Of a stretch of 20,763 nucleotides of DNA, positions 1-4,943 are shown one piece after another. The position numbers were made by a program, and so were the translations under genes. Numbering within the stretch: position 1 is the first letter of the stretch; each line of letters opens with the position of its first letter. Below the pieces are notes generated by a model. That model was not told the DNA's origin, made no database searches, and saw only the letters and a list, made by a program, of their open reading frames with translations. This DNA comes from a virus, in the IMG/VR virus record IMGVR_UViG_3300037847_003263, positions 1 to 20,763 of that record; one strand, written 5' to 3'.

Positions 1-209
1 GTGACCAACAAACGTTTATTGGTAATCTAGCCAAGTCAGGTCTTAAAAAAGGTGACACTATTGAATGGGAATATCGAGGTGTTGTTAAGCAAGGTATCAT
101 TCAAAAGATGAACCAAAAGACTACAGAATTGGTTGATGCTAATGCAAACCCATTTGGTCGAACTGTAACTAAAATTCAAAACTCAATGATACTAAGAAAG
201 GTGGCATAA
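1..209 (+). CDS. 3' end of unknown protein (partial)
   Basis: The frame beginning at base 3 is open to the TAA at 207-209, giving the last 68 residues of a gene that starts upstream of the window. The visible part is basic and polar, with a KKGDTIEWEYRG stretch that could be a small beta-barrel segment and a C-terminus ending in ILRKVA. It has no signal peptide, membrane segment or cysteine motif. The next gene starts 1 nt after its stop, and that gene's Shine-Dalgarno (AAAGGTGG, about 196-204) lies inside this gene, so both belong to one transcript. I do not recognise the family. Confidence 0.6.
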   Translation, partial: DQQTFIGNLAKSGLKKGDTIEWEYRGVVKQGIIQKMNQKTTELVDANANPFGRTVTKIQNSMILRKVA

Positions 210-210
210 T

Positions 211-399
211 ATGATAGATGTAACAAAAGTAACTGATGTTGTAATTGCTGGCATTGATATGTCAGATTACCCTAAGTTTTGTGATGCTTATATTGAATCT
301 GCCAAGATTAACGGAGTAGAGGCAACAGAAGAAGAATGTGCTGAACTTCAAGAAAATGGTGAATTCTTTTATGAGAAAATCAACGAGGAGATATTTTAA
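211..399 (+). CDS. Small acidic protein, 62 aa, unknown function
   Basis: This is a short, strongly acidic protein with an N-terminal MIDVTKVTDVVIAGIDMSDY segment and a Glu-rich C-terminal half (ATEEECAELQENGEFF). It has two cysteines that do not form a motif. Small acidic ORFs opening in this way are familiar as conserved hypothetical genes in marine phages; that is recollection of a pattern, not a search result. The start is supported by AAAGGTGG about 6 nt upstream of the ATG. The stop TAA overlaps the next ATG (TAATG), which suggests coupled translation. It is probably cytoplasmic. The function is unknown. Confidence 0.75.
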   Translation: MIDVTKVTDVVIAGIDMSDYPKFCDAYIESAKINGVEATEEECAELQENGEFFYEKINEEIF

Positions 400-512
400 T
401 GCATAAAGGCAGTTTTAATTCTGTACCTCGTACTAAGTCTGCTTTGATTGGCATATTGCTTGGTACAGTATTAGGTGGTGAAATCATTGGACATACGATA
501 GGTTTATGGTAA
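399..512 (+). CDS. Tiny membrane protein, 37 aa, glycine-zipper-like
   Basis: This ATG overlaps the preceding stop (TAATG) and has a GAGGAG Shine-Dalgarno at about 385-390, 8 nt upstream. The product has a short basic N-terminus (KGSFNSVPRTKS) followed by one hydrophobic helix, ALIGILLGTVLGGEIIGHTI, with glycines spaced as in a glycine zipper, so it probably oligomerises in the inner membrane. The stop overlaps the next start in the same TAATG arrangement. Phages often carry such single-helix proteins as holin-like, exclusion or lysis-timing factors, but nothing here assigns a specific role. Confidence 0.55.
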   Translation: MHKGSFNSVPRTKSALIGILLGTVLGGEIIGHTIGLW

Positions 513-682
513 TGGATATTGTAACTCAATTTGAATTGTTCTGGGCAACTTTAGAACCATTAATTCTAATCGGTATTACTGTTGGTGTTGTACTTGCAGT
601 TATATTTGGTTCGATAAAAATAGGTTGGAAGTTTGCACCCTGGATTGTTCTATTTGGACTAATAATTATGTTCCTAAACTAA
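512..682 (+). CDS. Small membrane protein, 56 aa, two predicted TM helices
   Basis: The start overlaps the previous stop (TAATG). The protein has two hydrophobic stretches, at about residues 15-33 (LEPLILIGITVGVVLAVIF) and 42-55 (APWIVLFGLIIMFL). They are separated by a short basic loop (GSIKIGWK), so it should be a helical hairpin in the inner membrane. The N-terminus is acidic and aromatic. Two adjacent mini membrane genes in one operon could be partners. A holin-like role is possible, but no lysin is visible nearby. It is unrecognised. Confidence 0.55.
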   Translation: MDIVTQFELFWATLEPLILIGITVGVVLAVIFGSIKIGWKFAPWIVLFGLIIMFLN

Positions 683-691
683 ATACAGGTT

Positions 692-1123
692 ATGAAAATA
701 ATAATAAGAAACATTTGTGCTGGAGCCCTTATCTTTACGGTATGGGCTTTAATTTTATCTGCAACTTGGTCTATGGCTGTGGCAGAAGAAATCCAACCTG
801 ATATCAAATTAGTTTGTAACATCACAGAAGAAGAAACAAACGCAATTATCTTAAGACCAGAAGGGGAATACGGACCAGTAGGCAAGTTGAAATCTTTAAC
901 TAAAGATACACCAGCAACAAATGGCTTGTTAATAAAGTTTCCAGAAGAATATCTTTTAGTTGTTCAAACACCAGTTGGCTATGACTCGCATTATATAAAC
1001 AGAATGAATTTAAAGTATCATATTATAACTACAATAAATACTGTAGGGAAATCAATGAAAACCGGTGGGTTTTGTAAAATTTACAAAAAGGAAACTAATG
1101 GTAAAGATACTATATCAAAATAA
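692..1123 (+). CDS. Predicted secreted protein, 143 aa, unknown
   Basis: The N-terminus is a classic signal peptide: basic MKIIIRN, a hydrophobic core to about residue 24 and a probable signal-peptidase site after AVA (about residue 31). The mature part is about 112 residues. It begins EEIQPDIKLVC and holds two cysteines (about 42 and 128) that could form a disulfide in the periplasm. No domain is recognised. A weak ACAGG precedes the ATG. The gene lies 9 nt after the small membrane protein gene, and its 3' end overlaps the next gene in another frame. Several products in this stretch are exported, which points to action at the host envelope. Confidence 0.65.
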   Translation: MKIIIRNICAGALIFTVWALILSATWSMAVAEEIQPDIKLVCNITEEETNAIILRPEGEYGPVGKLKSLTKDTPATNGLLIKFPEEYLLVVQTPVGYDSHYINRMNLKYHIITTINTVGKSMKTGGFCKIYKKETNGKDTISK

Positions 1124-1319
1124 GTATATCGACTTAGATGATTTGTCGGCGGCTATGACCAAAGAAGAACTAATCGAATTGATTGGTTTATTTGGGTTTC
1201 CAGGCTGGGGTTCTCCTGGCTACTTTCGTTGCATAGAATGTGGATTAATTGAAAAAGATTTAGACGAATGGGATTACTTTCATTCTCATATAGAAATACC
1301 TGAACATAAAATCCACTAA
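1098..1319 (+). CDS. Small acidic protein, 73 aa, one CxxC
   Basis: I place the start at the ATG at 1098, preceded by AAAGGA about 5-6 nt upstream. A longer reading from 1065 would lie deep inside the preceding gene and has no ribosome site. The protein is acidic and aromatic, with a helical segment (TKEELIELIGLFGFPGW) followed by a single CIEC pair and a His-rich tail (HSHIEIPEHKIH). One CxxC plus nearby histidines could bind a metal, but no known zinc-ribbon layout is complete. It overlaps the 143-aa gene by 26 nt and the following lipoprotein start by TAATG. The function is unknown. Confidence 0.55.
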   Translation: MVKILYQNKYIDLDDLSAAMTKEELIELIGLFGFPGWGSPGYFRCIECGLIEKDLDEWDYFHSHIEIPEHKIH

Positions 1320-1483
1320 TGAAAATCACATTATTAGTATTGACCTTATTACTCGCAGGGTGTGCCAGTACTCAAACTGATAAGCAAAAAGAAGATATGA
1401 AGAAAATGTCTATTATACGGGCAGGCAGTTGTGTAGTAATTCCAACATTACCTTTTTGTATCATTCCAGGATCGACCAACTAG
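1319..1483 (+). CDS. Small lipoprotein, 54 aa
   Basis: This gene starts in a TAATG overlap with the preceding stop. The product has a short basic and hydrophobic leader ending in a clear lipobox, LLAGC, with the lipidated cysteine at about residue 15. A charged segment (TDKQKEDMKK) follows, then a hydrophobic, Cys-containing C-terminus. That predicts a tiny membrane-anchored lipoprotein of about 40 mature residues. Rz1 spanins are also tiny lipoproteins, but they are usually Pro-rich and nested in an Rz gene, which is not the case here. The stop TAG forms a CTAG palindrome shared with the stop of the opposing gene. Confidence 0.6.
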   Translation: MKITLLVLTLLLAGCASTQTDKQKEDMKKMSIIRAGSCVVIPTLPFCIIPGSTN

Positions 1484-1863
1484 TCTAAATCAAATTCTTC
1501 TATTTCGGGTTTAGATTCTTGTTCTTGTCTTTGTCTTTCTAACTCTAGCATTTCACCAATAGTCATTAAACCACGACCCCAAGTTAATAAACAAAATACA
1601 TCAAGTTCCGCAAGATGTTCAACAATCGTAAATGTACGGGCTTCTACATTTAAATACATAGCAACTGCACGGTTCTTATCATCAAACCCACGAAACAAAA
1701 TACTTTCACCTTTTAGTTGTTCGATAGCATCAACTGTAACTTCTCTACCACCACATAATACTGGTTTCTGTTCCCAAGTAGGTGGCATAGTTTGTGCTAT
1801 CACTGGTGAGCAACTGGCAAGGATACCGATTACTATTGATAGCATCGTAATAAGTCTTTTCAT
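1480..1863 (-). CDS. Predicted lipoprotein or secreted protein, 127 aa
   Basis: I set the start at the ATG at 1863-1861, because AGAGGA lies about 7 nt upstream and the product then begins with a signal peptide (MKRLITMLSIVIG). A longer reading from 1896 would add a polar leader and lacks a ribosome site. The hydrophobic core ends in LASC, a fair lipobox with Cys at about residue 18; cleavage by signal peptidase I after IAQ is the alternative. The mature domain has two further cysteines (CGG and CLL) and an acidic, Gln/Glu-rich tail (ERQRQEQESKPEIEEF). No family is recognised. It ends tail to tail with the + strand lipoprotein and follows the 361-aa SGNH gene. Confidence 0.65.
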   Translation of the reverse strand: MKRLITMLSIVIGILASCSPVIAQTMPPTWEQKPVLCGGREVTVDAIEQLKGESILFRGFDDKNRAVAMYLNVEARTFTIVEHLAELDVFCLLTWGRGLMTIGEMLELERQRQEQESKPEIEEFDLD

Positions 1864-1886
1864 TTTACATTCCTCTTCGTTGCAAC

Positions 1887-1894
1887 TATTTATC
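1887..1894 (-). promoter_or_regulatory. Candidate T4-type late promoter box (GATAAATA)
   Basis: Read on the - strand, GATAAATA differs by one base from the T4 late consensus TATAAATA. It sits in the 39-nt gap upstream of the 127-aa lipoprotein gene. Transcription starting about 6 nt downstream would give a leader of roughly 17 nt carrying the AGAGGA site, which is a sensible layout. One 8-mer in an AT-rich genome is weak evidence. Confidence 0.25.
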
Positions 1895-1902
1895 ATTAAC
1901 TT

Positions 1903-2988
1903 CTAAGTTAACCAATCACCGTTGCCATTTGATTTAGAAACGAACTTATCACCTATATGTTTGTTTGGAATTCTTCCATAATGACCGTTTCCAGGTTTTA
2001 TCCCATATGCTGGATCGTATTCCATTATGTCTCTTGCTTTTATATTGTTTAAGTACCAAGCCTTTTGTTCTTCAGGTAATCTCTCCCAATAATATCTAGG
2101 ATGTTTTGGTGCACCGTCGGCGTGATAACGATTTACTTCTGTCATACTGTTTGGAAATTTAACATATACTTTATCGACATTACCTGTATCTGGTCCTCCA
2201 GGTCCAAGTTTTTCATCGCCAAGTACCAATAACTTATCTACTTCCATTTCAACTAAATCACCAAAAAAGATATTTCGTAATGCGGTTTTGTACATTAGTT
2301 TTCTATGATATTGTTGTATGTTATCTGTTAACCAACTATGTGTGATAGGCGGCTTTAAGTTAGTCATTCTACCTTTATAAAATCCAGGCTGTATATCAAC
2401 CCGTTTATACCATCCACCCAATCCATACTCATTTGGAAAATAATAATCTTCTATATGTGTCCATCTATCCCAATAAGTCCAAAGAACAAACAACTTTTTT
2501 GGCTTACCATAATCTTGTAATAATTTCATTGCGTTATTGAATATAACATCATTGTTTCCACCTGGTACTCCTAAGTTGATTACTTGTTTACCAGTTCGAT
2601 AATGTATCTGTTCGCCTATCGTATCTTGCATTGCATTACCTACACCAAACACGTGACTACAACCCATAATAACATAAACATCTTTCCAGTTTATCTTATC
2701 AAAGTCCATAGGACATCTAAAGCCTTCTTTGTTTATTTTATAAGTTATGGATTCTGGTTTCTTAAACTCCCACCAGTCAGGAATAGTTTTACAGATTTTT
2801 TTGTGATTTTCAGGATTATCACCAGTGCCTTGAGCAAAATGTATAATACCTTTCCAATCAGGAATTTCATATTCTGAGGGCGTGTCTCTATTCAAATGAC
2901 TCATCCATTCTAGTCTAGGTTTATCATCGGTCTTTATAGGGTCAAATTTTTCTTGTATATCTTCTTTTGTCTTCCATAAGTACGCCAT
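1903..2988 (-). CDS. SGNH/GDSL-type hydrolase-like protein, 361 aa
   Basis: The central part carries the SGNH signature in a phage-style variant. Block I is IMGCSHVFGVG (residues 107-117, candidate nucleophile Ser111), followed by NLGVPGGNND (138-147) with the oxyanion-hole Gly and Asn. Near the C-terminus, GHYGRIPNKH (335-344) gives candidate catalytic His336. SGNH enzymes are esterases or acyl hydrolases, or acyltransferases acting on glycans, in which case they add or remove O-acetyl groups. The first 100 residues and the long middle section are unassigned. There is no signal peptide, so it is probably cytoplasmic or virion-borne. No clear ribosome site precedes the start, and a downstream Met (residue 29) is a possible alternative. 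It resembles the 226-aa protein at 6481-7161. Confidence 0.7.
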   Translation of the reverse strand: MAYLWKTKEDIQEKFDPIKTDDKPRLEWMSHLNRDTPSEYEIPDWKGIIHFAQGTGDNPENHKKICKTIPDWWEFKKPESITYKINKEGFRCPMDFDKINWKDVYVIMGCSHVFGVGNAMQDTIGEQIHYRTGKQVINLGVPGGNNDVIFNNAMKLLQDYGKPKKLFVLWTYWDRWTHIEDYYFPNEYGLGGWYKRVDIQPGFYKGRMTNLKPPITHSWLTDNIQQYHRKLMYKTALRNIFFGDLVEMEVDKLLVLGDEKLGPGGPDTGNVDKVYVKFPNSMTEVNRYHADGAPKHPRYYWERLPEEQKAWYLNNIKARDIMEYDPAYGIKPGNGHYGRIPNKHIGDKFVSKSNGNGDWLT

Positions 2989-2993
2989 ATTAT

Positions 2994-3001
2994 TATTTAT
3001 G
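2994..3001 (-). promoter_or_regulatory. Possible late-promoter-like box (CATAAATA), weak
   Basis: CATAAATA on the - strand lies 5 nt before the ATG of the 361-aa SGNH gene. It is one mismatch from TATAAATA. If used in the T4 manner, transcription would begin at about the start codon and give a leaderless mRNA, which fits the missing ribosome site. Otherwise it is chance AT-richness. Confidence 0.15.
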
Positions 3002-3013
3002 TTCGTAGTAAAC

Positions 3014-3041
3014 TTGACAAATTTTAGAATCGTGCTATATT
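3014..3041 (+). promoter_or_regulatory. Sigma70-like promoter for the 264-aa gene
   Basis: A perfect -35 TTGACA (3014-3019), a 16-bp spacer and a -10 TATATT (3036-3041) preceded by TGC lie in the divergent intergenic region. Transcription would start near 3048, placing the AGGAG at 3060-3064 in a short leader before the ATG at 3075. The -35 is embedded in AAACTTGACAAAT (3010-3022), which recurs exactly at 4884-4896. Confidence 0.7.
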
Positions 3042-3074
3042 AATAATATGATGAATGCACAGGAGACATATCAA

Positions 3075-3869
3075 ATGACACACAAGGGTGAGAAACATAT
3101 CTACTCTGAGAACAACGTTATTTACTTTGGTAAGTATAACTTTGATATGTCAGTACTAGATTACAAAGAGGTAAATGCTCTTAACAAAGAAGGGTTCCCA
3201 AAAGAACAAGTTTTGGCGGCCTCTATTGTTGCTACAGAATTCAATGAGAATGAATATGTAAAAGCATCAGGCAAACACGAATTTCAAGATACAGAACACG
3301 GCTCACGTTATTTTATATCTAAACTAGCAAACAAGGCCATTGTTGAAGGTATTCTTCATATGTATCCGCATCTTATAGAAGACAAGCATATTCAGGCGGC
3401 ACGTAATATTCTAAAAGAATTAGAAGTAGATTTTATGTTCAAAATTATGTCTGATAATATGTCAGAGTTTGAAGGTAGTATTGCAAGTGTTCTTGCAAGT
3501 GATAAGATTGGTAAACAATACTATGGAGTATGTGCTTATCTTCCACAATATGCAGTTAAGAAAGCACTTGAGAAAACAATCACAGATAAGTCAGAGGCTA
3601 GTCAGCATCTTACAACTACACGACCTGATGGTAAGATATTCTTGAATATCGAGGTTCTACGTTCTAATCCAAGTCAGATGTATCCTGGATATAACGTAAG
3701 TGCGATTACTGATAAAAATCATCGTGTAAGTTTCTTTACTAGCAAAGAAGAATTCCGTAATGCACAAGGAAAGACTTTCAAAATTGTGAGTAAAATCAAA
3801 TCTCACGGTACTGTTTGGAAACAAGACCACATTAACGAAACAAGGTTGAACTACGTAAAAATTATATAA
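3075..3869 (+). CDS. Unknown protein, 264 aa (possibly nucleic-acid related)
   Basis: The frame is open from an ATG at 3048, but the promoter just upstream predicts transcription starting at about 3048. An AGGAG lies 9 nt before the ATG at 3075, so I choose 3075 (MTHKGEKHIY). There is no signal peptide or membrane helix, so the product should be cytoplasmic. The middle is rich in charged helices. The C-terminal 50 residues (FKIVSKIKSHGTVWKQ, then ETRLNYVKI) resemble the strand pattern ending in T-x-LNxVKI seen at the C-terminus of many phage replication and DNA-binding proteins. That is a resemblance only. It heads a + strand operon with its own promoter. The function is unknown. Confidence 0.7.
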   Translation: MTHKGEKHIYSENNVIYFGKYNFDMSVLDYKEVNALNKEGFPKEQVLAASIVATEFNENEYVKASGKHEFQDTEHGSRYFISKLANKAIVEGILHMYPHLIEDKHIQAARNILKELEVDFMFKIMSDNMSEFEGSIASVLASDKIGKQYYGVCAYLPQYAVKKALEKTITDKSEASQHLTTTRPDGKIFLNIEVLRSNPSQMYPGYNVSAITDKNHRVSFFTSKEEFRNAQGKTFKIVSKIKSHGTVWKQDHINETRLNYVKII

Positions 3870-3961
3870 TGGAAATAATACTATCTCTCCTGTATCTTGC
3901 CGGCATCTTTGCCGGCATTTGTTTAATGTTAATCAAATGGAATAACGAAAAGGTGAAATGA
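3869..3961 (+). CDS. Candidate 30-aa single-helix membrane peptide
   Basis: The start overlaps the preceding stop (TAATG), and the stop overlaps the next start (ATGA). The product has one hydrophobic helix, IILSLLYLAGIFAGICLMLI, and a short polar tail. It has no Shine-Dalgarno of its own and would depend on coupling. The same DNA contains a GC-rich hairpin followed by a T-rich run (3898-3924), so this may instead be a transcription signal with a chance ORF over it. The neat overlaps on both sides favour a real gene. Confidence 0.4.
   Translation: MEIILSLLYLAGIFAGICLMLIKWNNEKVK
3898..3924 (+). terminator. Possible hairpin terminator or attenuator
   Basis: TGCCGGC (3898-3904), a 6-nt loop ATCTTT and GCCGGCA (3911-3917) form a perfect 7-bp GC-rich stem followed by TTTGTTT. 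In this AT-rich region such a stem stands out. It lies 29 nt after the stop of the 264-aa gene and could terminate or attenuate before the downstream genes. The alternative is that it simply encodes the repeated Ala-Gly-Ile in the 30-aa membrane peptide. Confidence 0.35.
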
Positions 3962-4095
3962 GAATAATCTGTTATAAAGCACCAACTGATTATATCACAC
4001 ACGATTTCCCAAAAGAAGAACTATTAGAAGTATTGCAAGTCTGTAAGGAACTTGATATAAAATGGTATGTGCTTGTTTATGACCATTTAGACTAA
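3958..4095 (+). CDS. Small protein, 45 aa, unknown
   Basis: It starts in an ATGA overlap with the 30-aa ORF, with AAGG just upstream. The product (MRIICYKAPTDYITHDFPKE at the N-terminus, ending KWYVLVYDHLD) has a beta-alpha-beta look: a strand, an acidic helix (EELLEVLQVCKELD) and a second strand. It has no membrane segment. The 8-nt gap to the AdoMet decarboxylase gene suggests it is in the same operon. It is not recognised. Confidence 0.5.
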   Translation: MRIICYKAPTDYITHDFPKEELLEVLQVCKELDIKWYVLVYDHLD

Positions 4096-4103
4096 ATAGA
4101 ACT

Positions 4104-4490
4104 ATGGCGAGTAAGGATACAGTATTAGTACATAAACATTTATTAATTAGGGCCGAAGTCAAAAAGCCTTTGGTCAATAAAAATCACGCAATCAAGTATC
4201 TTCGTAAAATGATTAAAGCAATCAATATGAAAGCGATGTATGGACCTACTGCATCATATTGTAAGATGCCAGGCAACAAAGGTCTAACTGCATTTGCTAT
4301 AATCGAAACATCACACATTGCAATGCATATATGGGACGAACCAAGTCCTGCTTTATTACAATTAGATGTATATACTTGTTCAGAAATGAAACCAGAACAA
4401 GTGTTACCTTTCTTAGAAGTAATGGAACCTACAAAAATAGAATGGAAGTTCCTAGATAGAGAAAATAACTTCACAGAACTTTCTGTATAA
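4104..4490 (+). CDS. speD: S-adenosylmethionine decarboxylase-like protein (SpeD/SpeH type)
   Basis: At 128 aa this has the size of the short bacterial/archaeal AdoMet decarboxylase proenzyme, which cleaves itself to a pyruvoyl enzyme. That enzyme makes decarboxylated AdoMet, the aminopropyl donor for spermidine. The core IIETSHIAMHIWDE (66-79) followed by LDVYTC (87-92) matches the family pattern ISESHLTIHTWPE...DVFTC. The candidate pyruvoyl-forming Ser is Ser70, and the other catalytic residues are His75 and Cys92. Two things are odd. The residue before the cleavage-site Ser is Thr instead of the usual Glu, and there are two extra residues between His75 and Cys92. No clear ribosome site precedes the ATG. 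speD homologues are known auxiliary genes in marine phages. It sits between tiny unknown genes and a cupin gene. Confidence 0.75.
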   Translation: MASKDTVLVHKHLLIRAEVKKPLVNKNHAIKYLRKMIKAINMKAMYGPTASYCKMPGNKGLTAFAIIETSHIAMHIWDEPSPALLQLDVYTCSEMKPEQVLPFLEVMEPTKIEWKFLDRENNFTELSV

Positions 4491-4540
4491 AATCCCCAAT
4501 AATTCAACTTATAGTACTCATAACGGATAAGTACTGTATT

Positions 4541-4891
4541 ATGAACGATAATGAAAAGACTCATCCTTGGGGTTTCTGGAAAACACTCACAGACAAGCAA
4601 CCAAGAATATCTCAAAAGATAATAGAAATACAACTCAACCCAGGCAAGAGTATGCCAAAACAAAAGCATACTTTTCGTAATTGTTTCTGGTATATCTTAG
4701 AGGGTGATATTATGGTGCAGTTGGAATTTGCTAAAAAGAAAGATGCAATATATCTAACTGAACACGACCATTTTCTAGTTCCAAGCGAAATCTGGTATCA
4801 AACATCTAATATTGGCAAAAAGCCAGCATTTTTGCTAGAAATTCAATATGGCGACAAATGTGACGCCAACGATTATCAGCGAAAAACTTGA
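4541..4891 (+). CDS. Cupin, mannose-6-phosphate isomerase type II-like
   Basis: This 116-aa protein matches the C-terminal cupin of type-II phosphomannose isomerase/GDP-mannose pyrophosphorylase. It has HPWGFW at 8-13, Q-x-H-x2-R-x3-W (Gln41, His43, Arg46, Trp50), LEGDIMV, VPSEIWYQTSN (80-90) and IQYGDKCDANDYQR (101-114). Such cupins interconvert sugar phosphates or act as sugar-nucleotide isomerases and epimerases. One expected metal ligand, the His in the P-x3-x-H-x3-N position, is Tyr86, and the usual Glu near the first motif is Cys48, so catalysis is uncertain. The 50-nt gap upstream has no strong ribosome site but contains AGTACT twice. Its stop codon overlaps the -35 of the next promoter. 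It may supply or modify a sugar used by the glycosyltransferases. Confidence 0.65.
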   Translation: MNDNEKTHPWGFWKTLTDKQPRISQKIIEIQLNPGKSMPKQKHTFRNCFWYILEGDIMVQLEFAKKKDAIYLTEHDHFLVPSEIWYQTSNIGKKPAFLLEIQYGDKCDANDYQRKT

Positions 4892-4918
4892 CAAATATAC
4901 GTTTTGTGTTATTATAAT
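4888..4918 (+). promoter_or_regulatory. Sigma70-like promoter for the FG-GAP gene
   Basis: TTGACA at 4888-4893 overlaps the cupin stop codon. A TATAAT at 4913-4918 gives a 19-bp spacer, and an overlapping TATTAT at 4910-4915 gives 16 bp. Either would start transcription at about 4922-4926, leaving a leader of about 20 nt with GAGAGG before the ATG at 4944. The surrounding AAACTTGACAAAT is identical to the block at 3010-3022. Confidence 0.65.
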
Positions 4919-4943
4919 CTTATCAATTAAACGAGAGGTTATG

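Noticed and set aside
679-885. A 68-codon - strand reading frame
   Set aside because: It is antisense to the secreted 143-aa gene, with no promoter or ribosome site. Its hydrophobic end mirrors the signal peptide.
2584-2877. A 97-codon + strand reading frame
   Set aside because: It lies wholly antisense to the SGNH gene and overlaps its catalytic-motif region. It has no ribosome site and no plausible protein features.
4513-4535. AGTACT occurring twice (4513-4518 and 4530-4535) before the cupin start, a possible operator
   Set aside because: A 6-bp palindrome occurring twice in an AT-rich gap is weak. The stem is only 6 bp with an 11-nt loop, and no regulator is visible.
4184-4669. A 161-codon - strand reading frame across speD and the cupin gene
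   Set aside because: It is antisense to two genes with clear family motifs, and its product is a hydrophobic, Cys- and Ile-rich jumble typical of a shadow frame.
4848-4943. N-terminal extension of the FG-GAP gene from 4848
   Set aside because: It overlaps the cupin gene and lies upstream of the promoter. The downstream ATG has a ribosome site and a perfect signal peptide.
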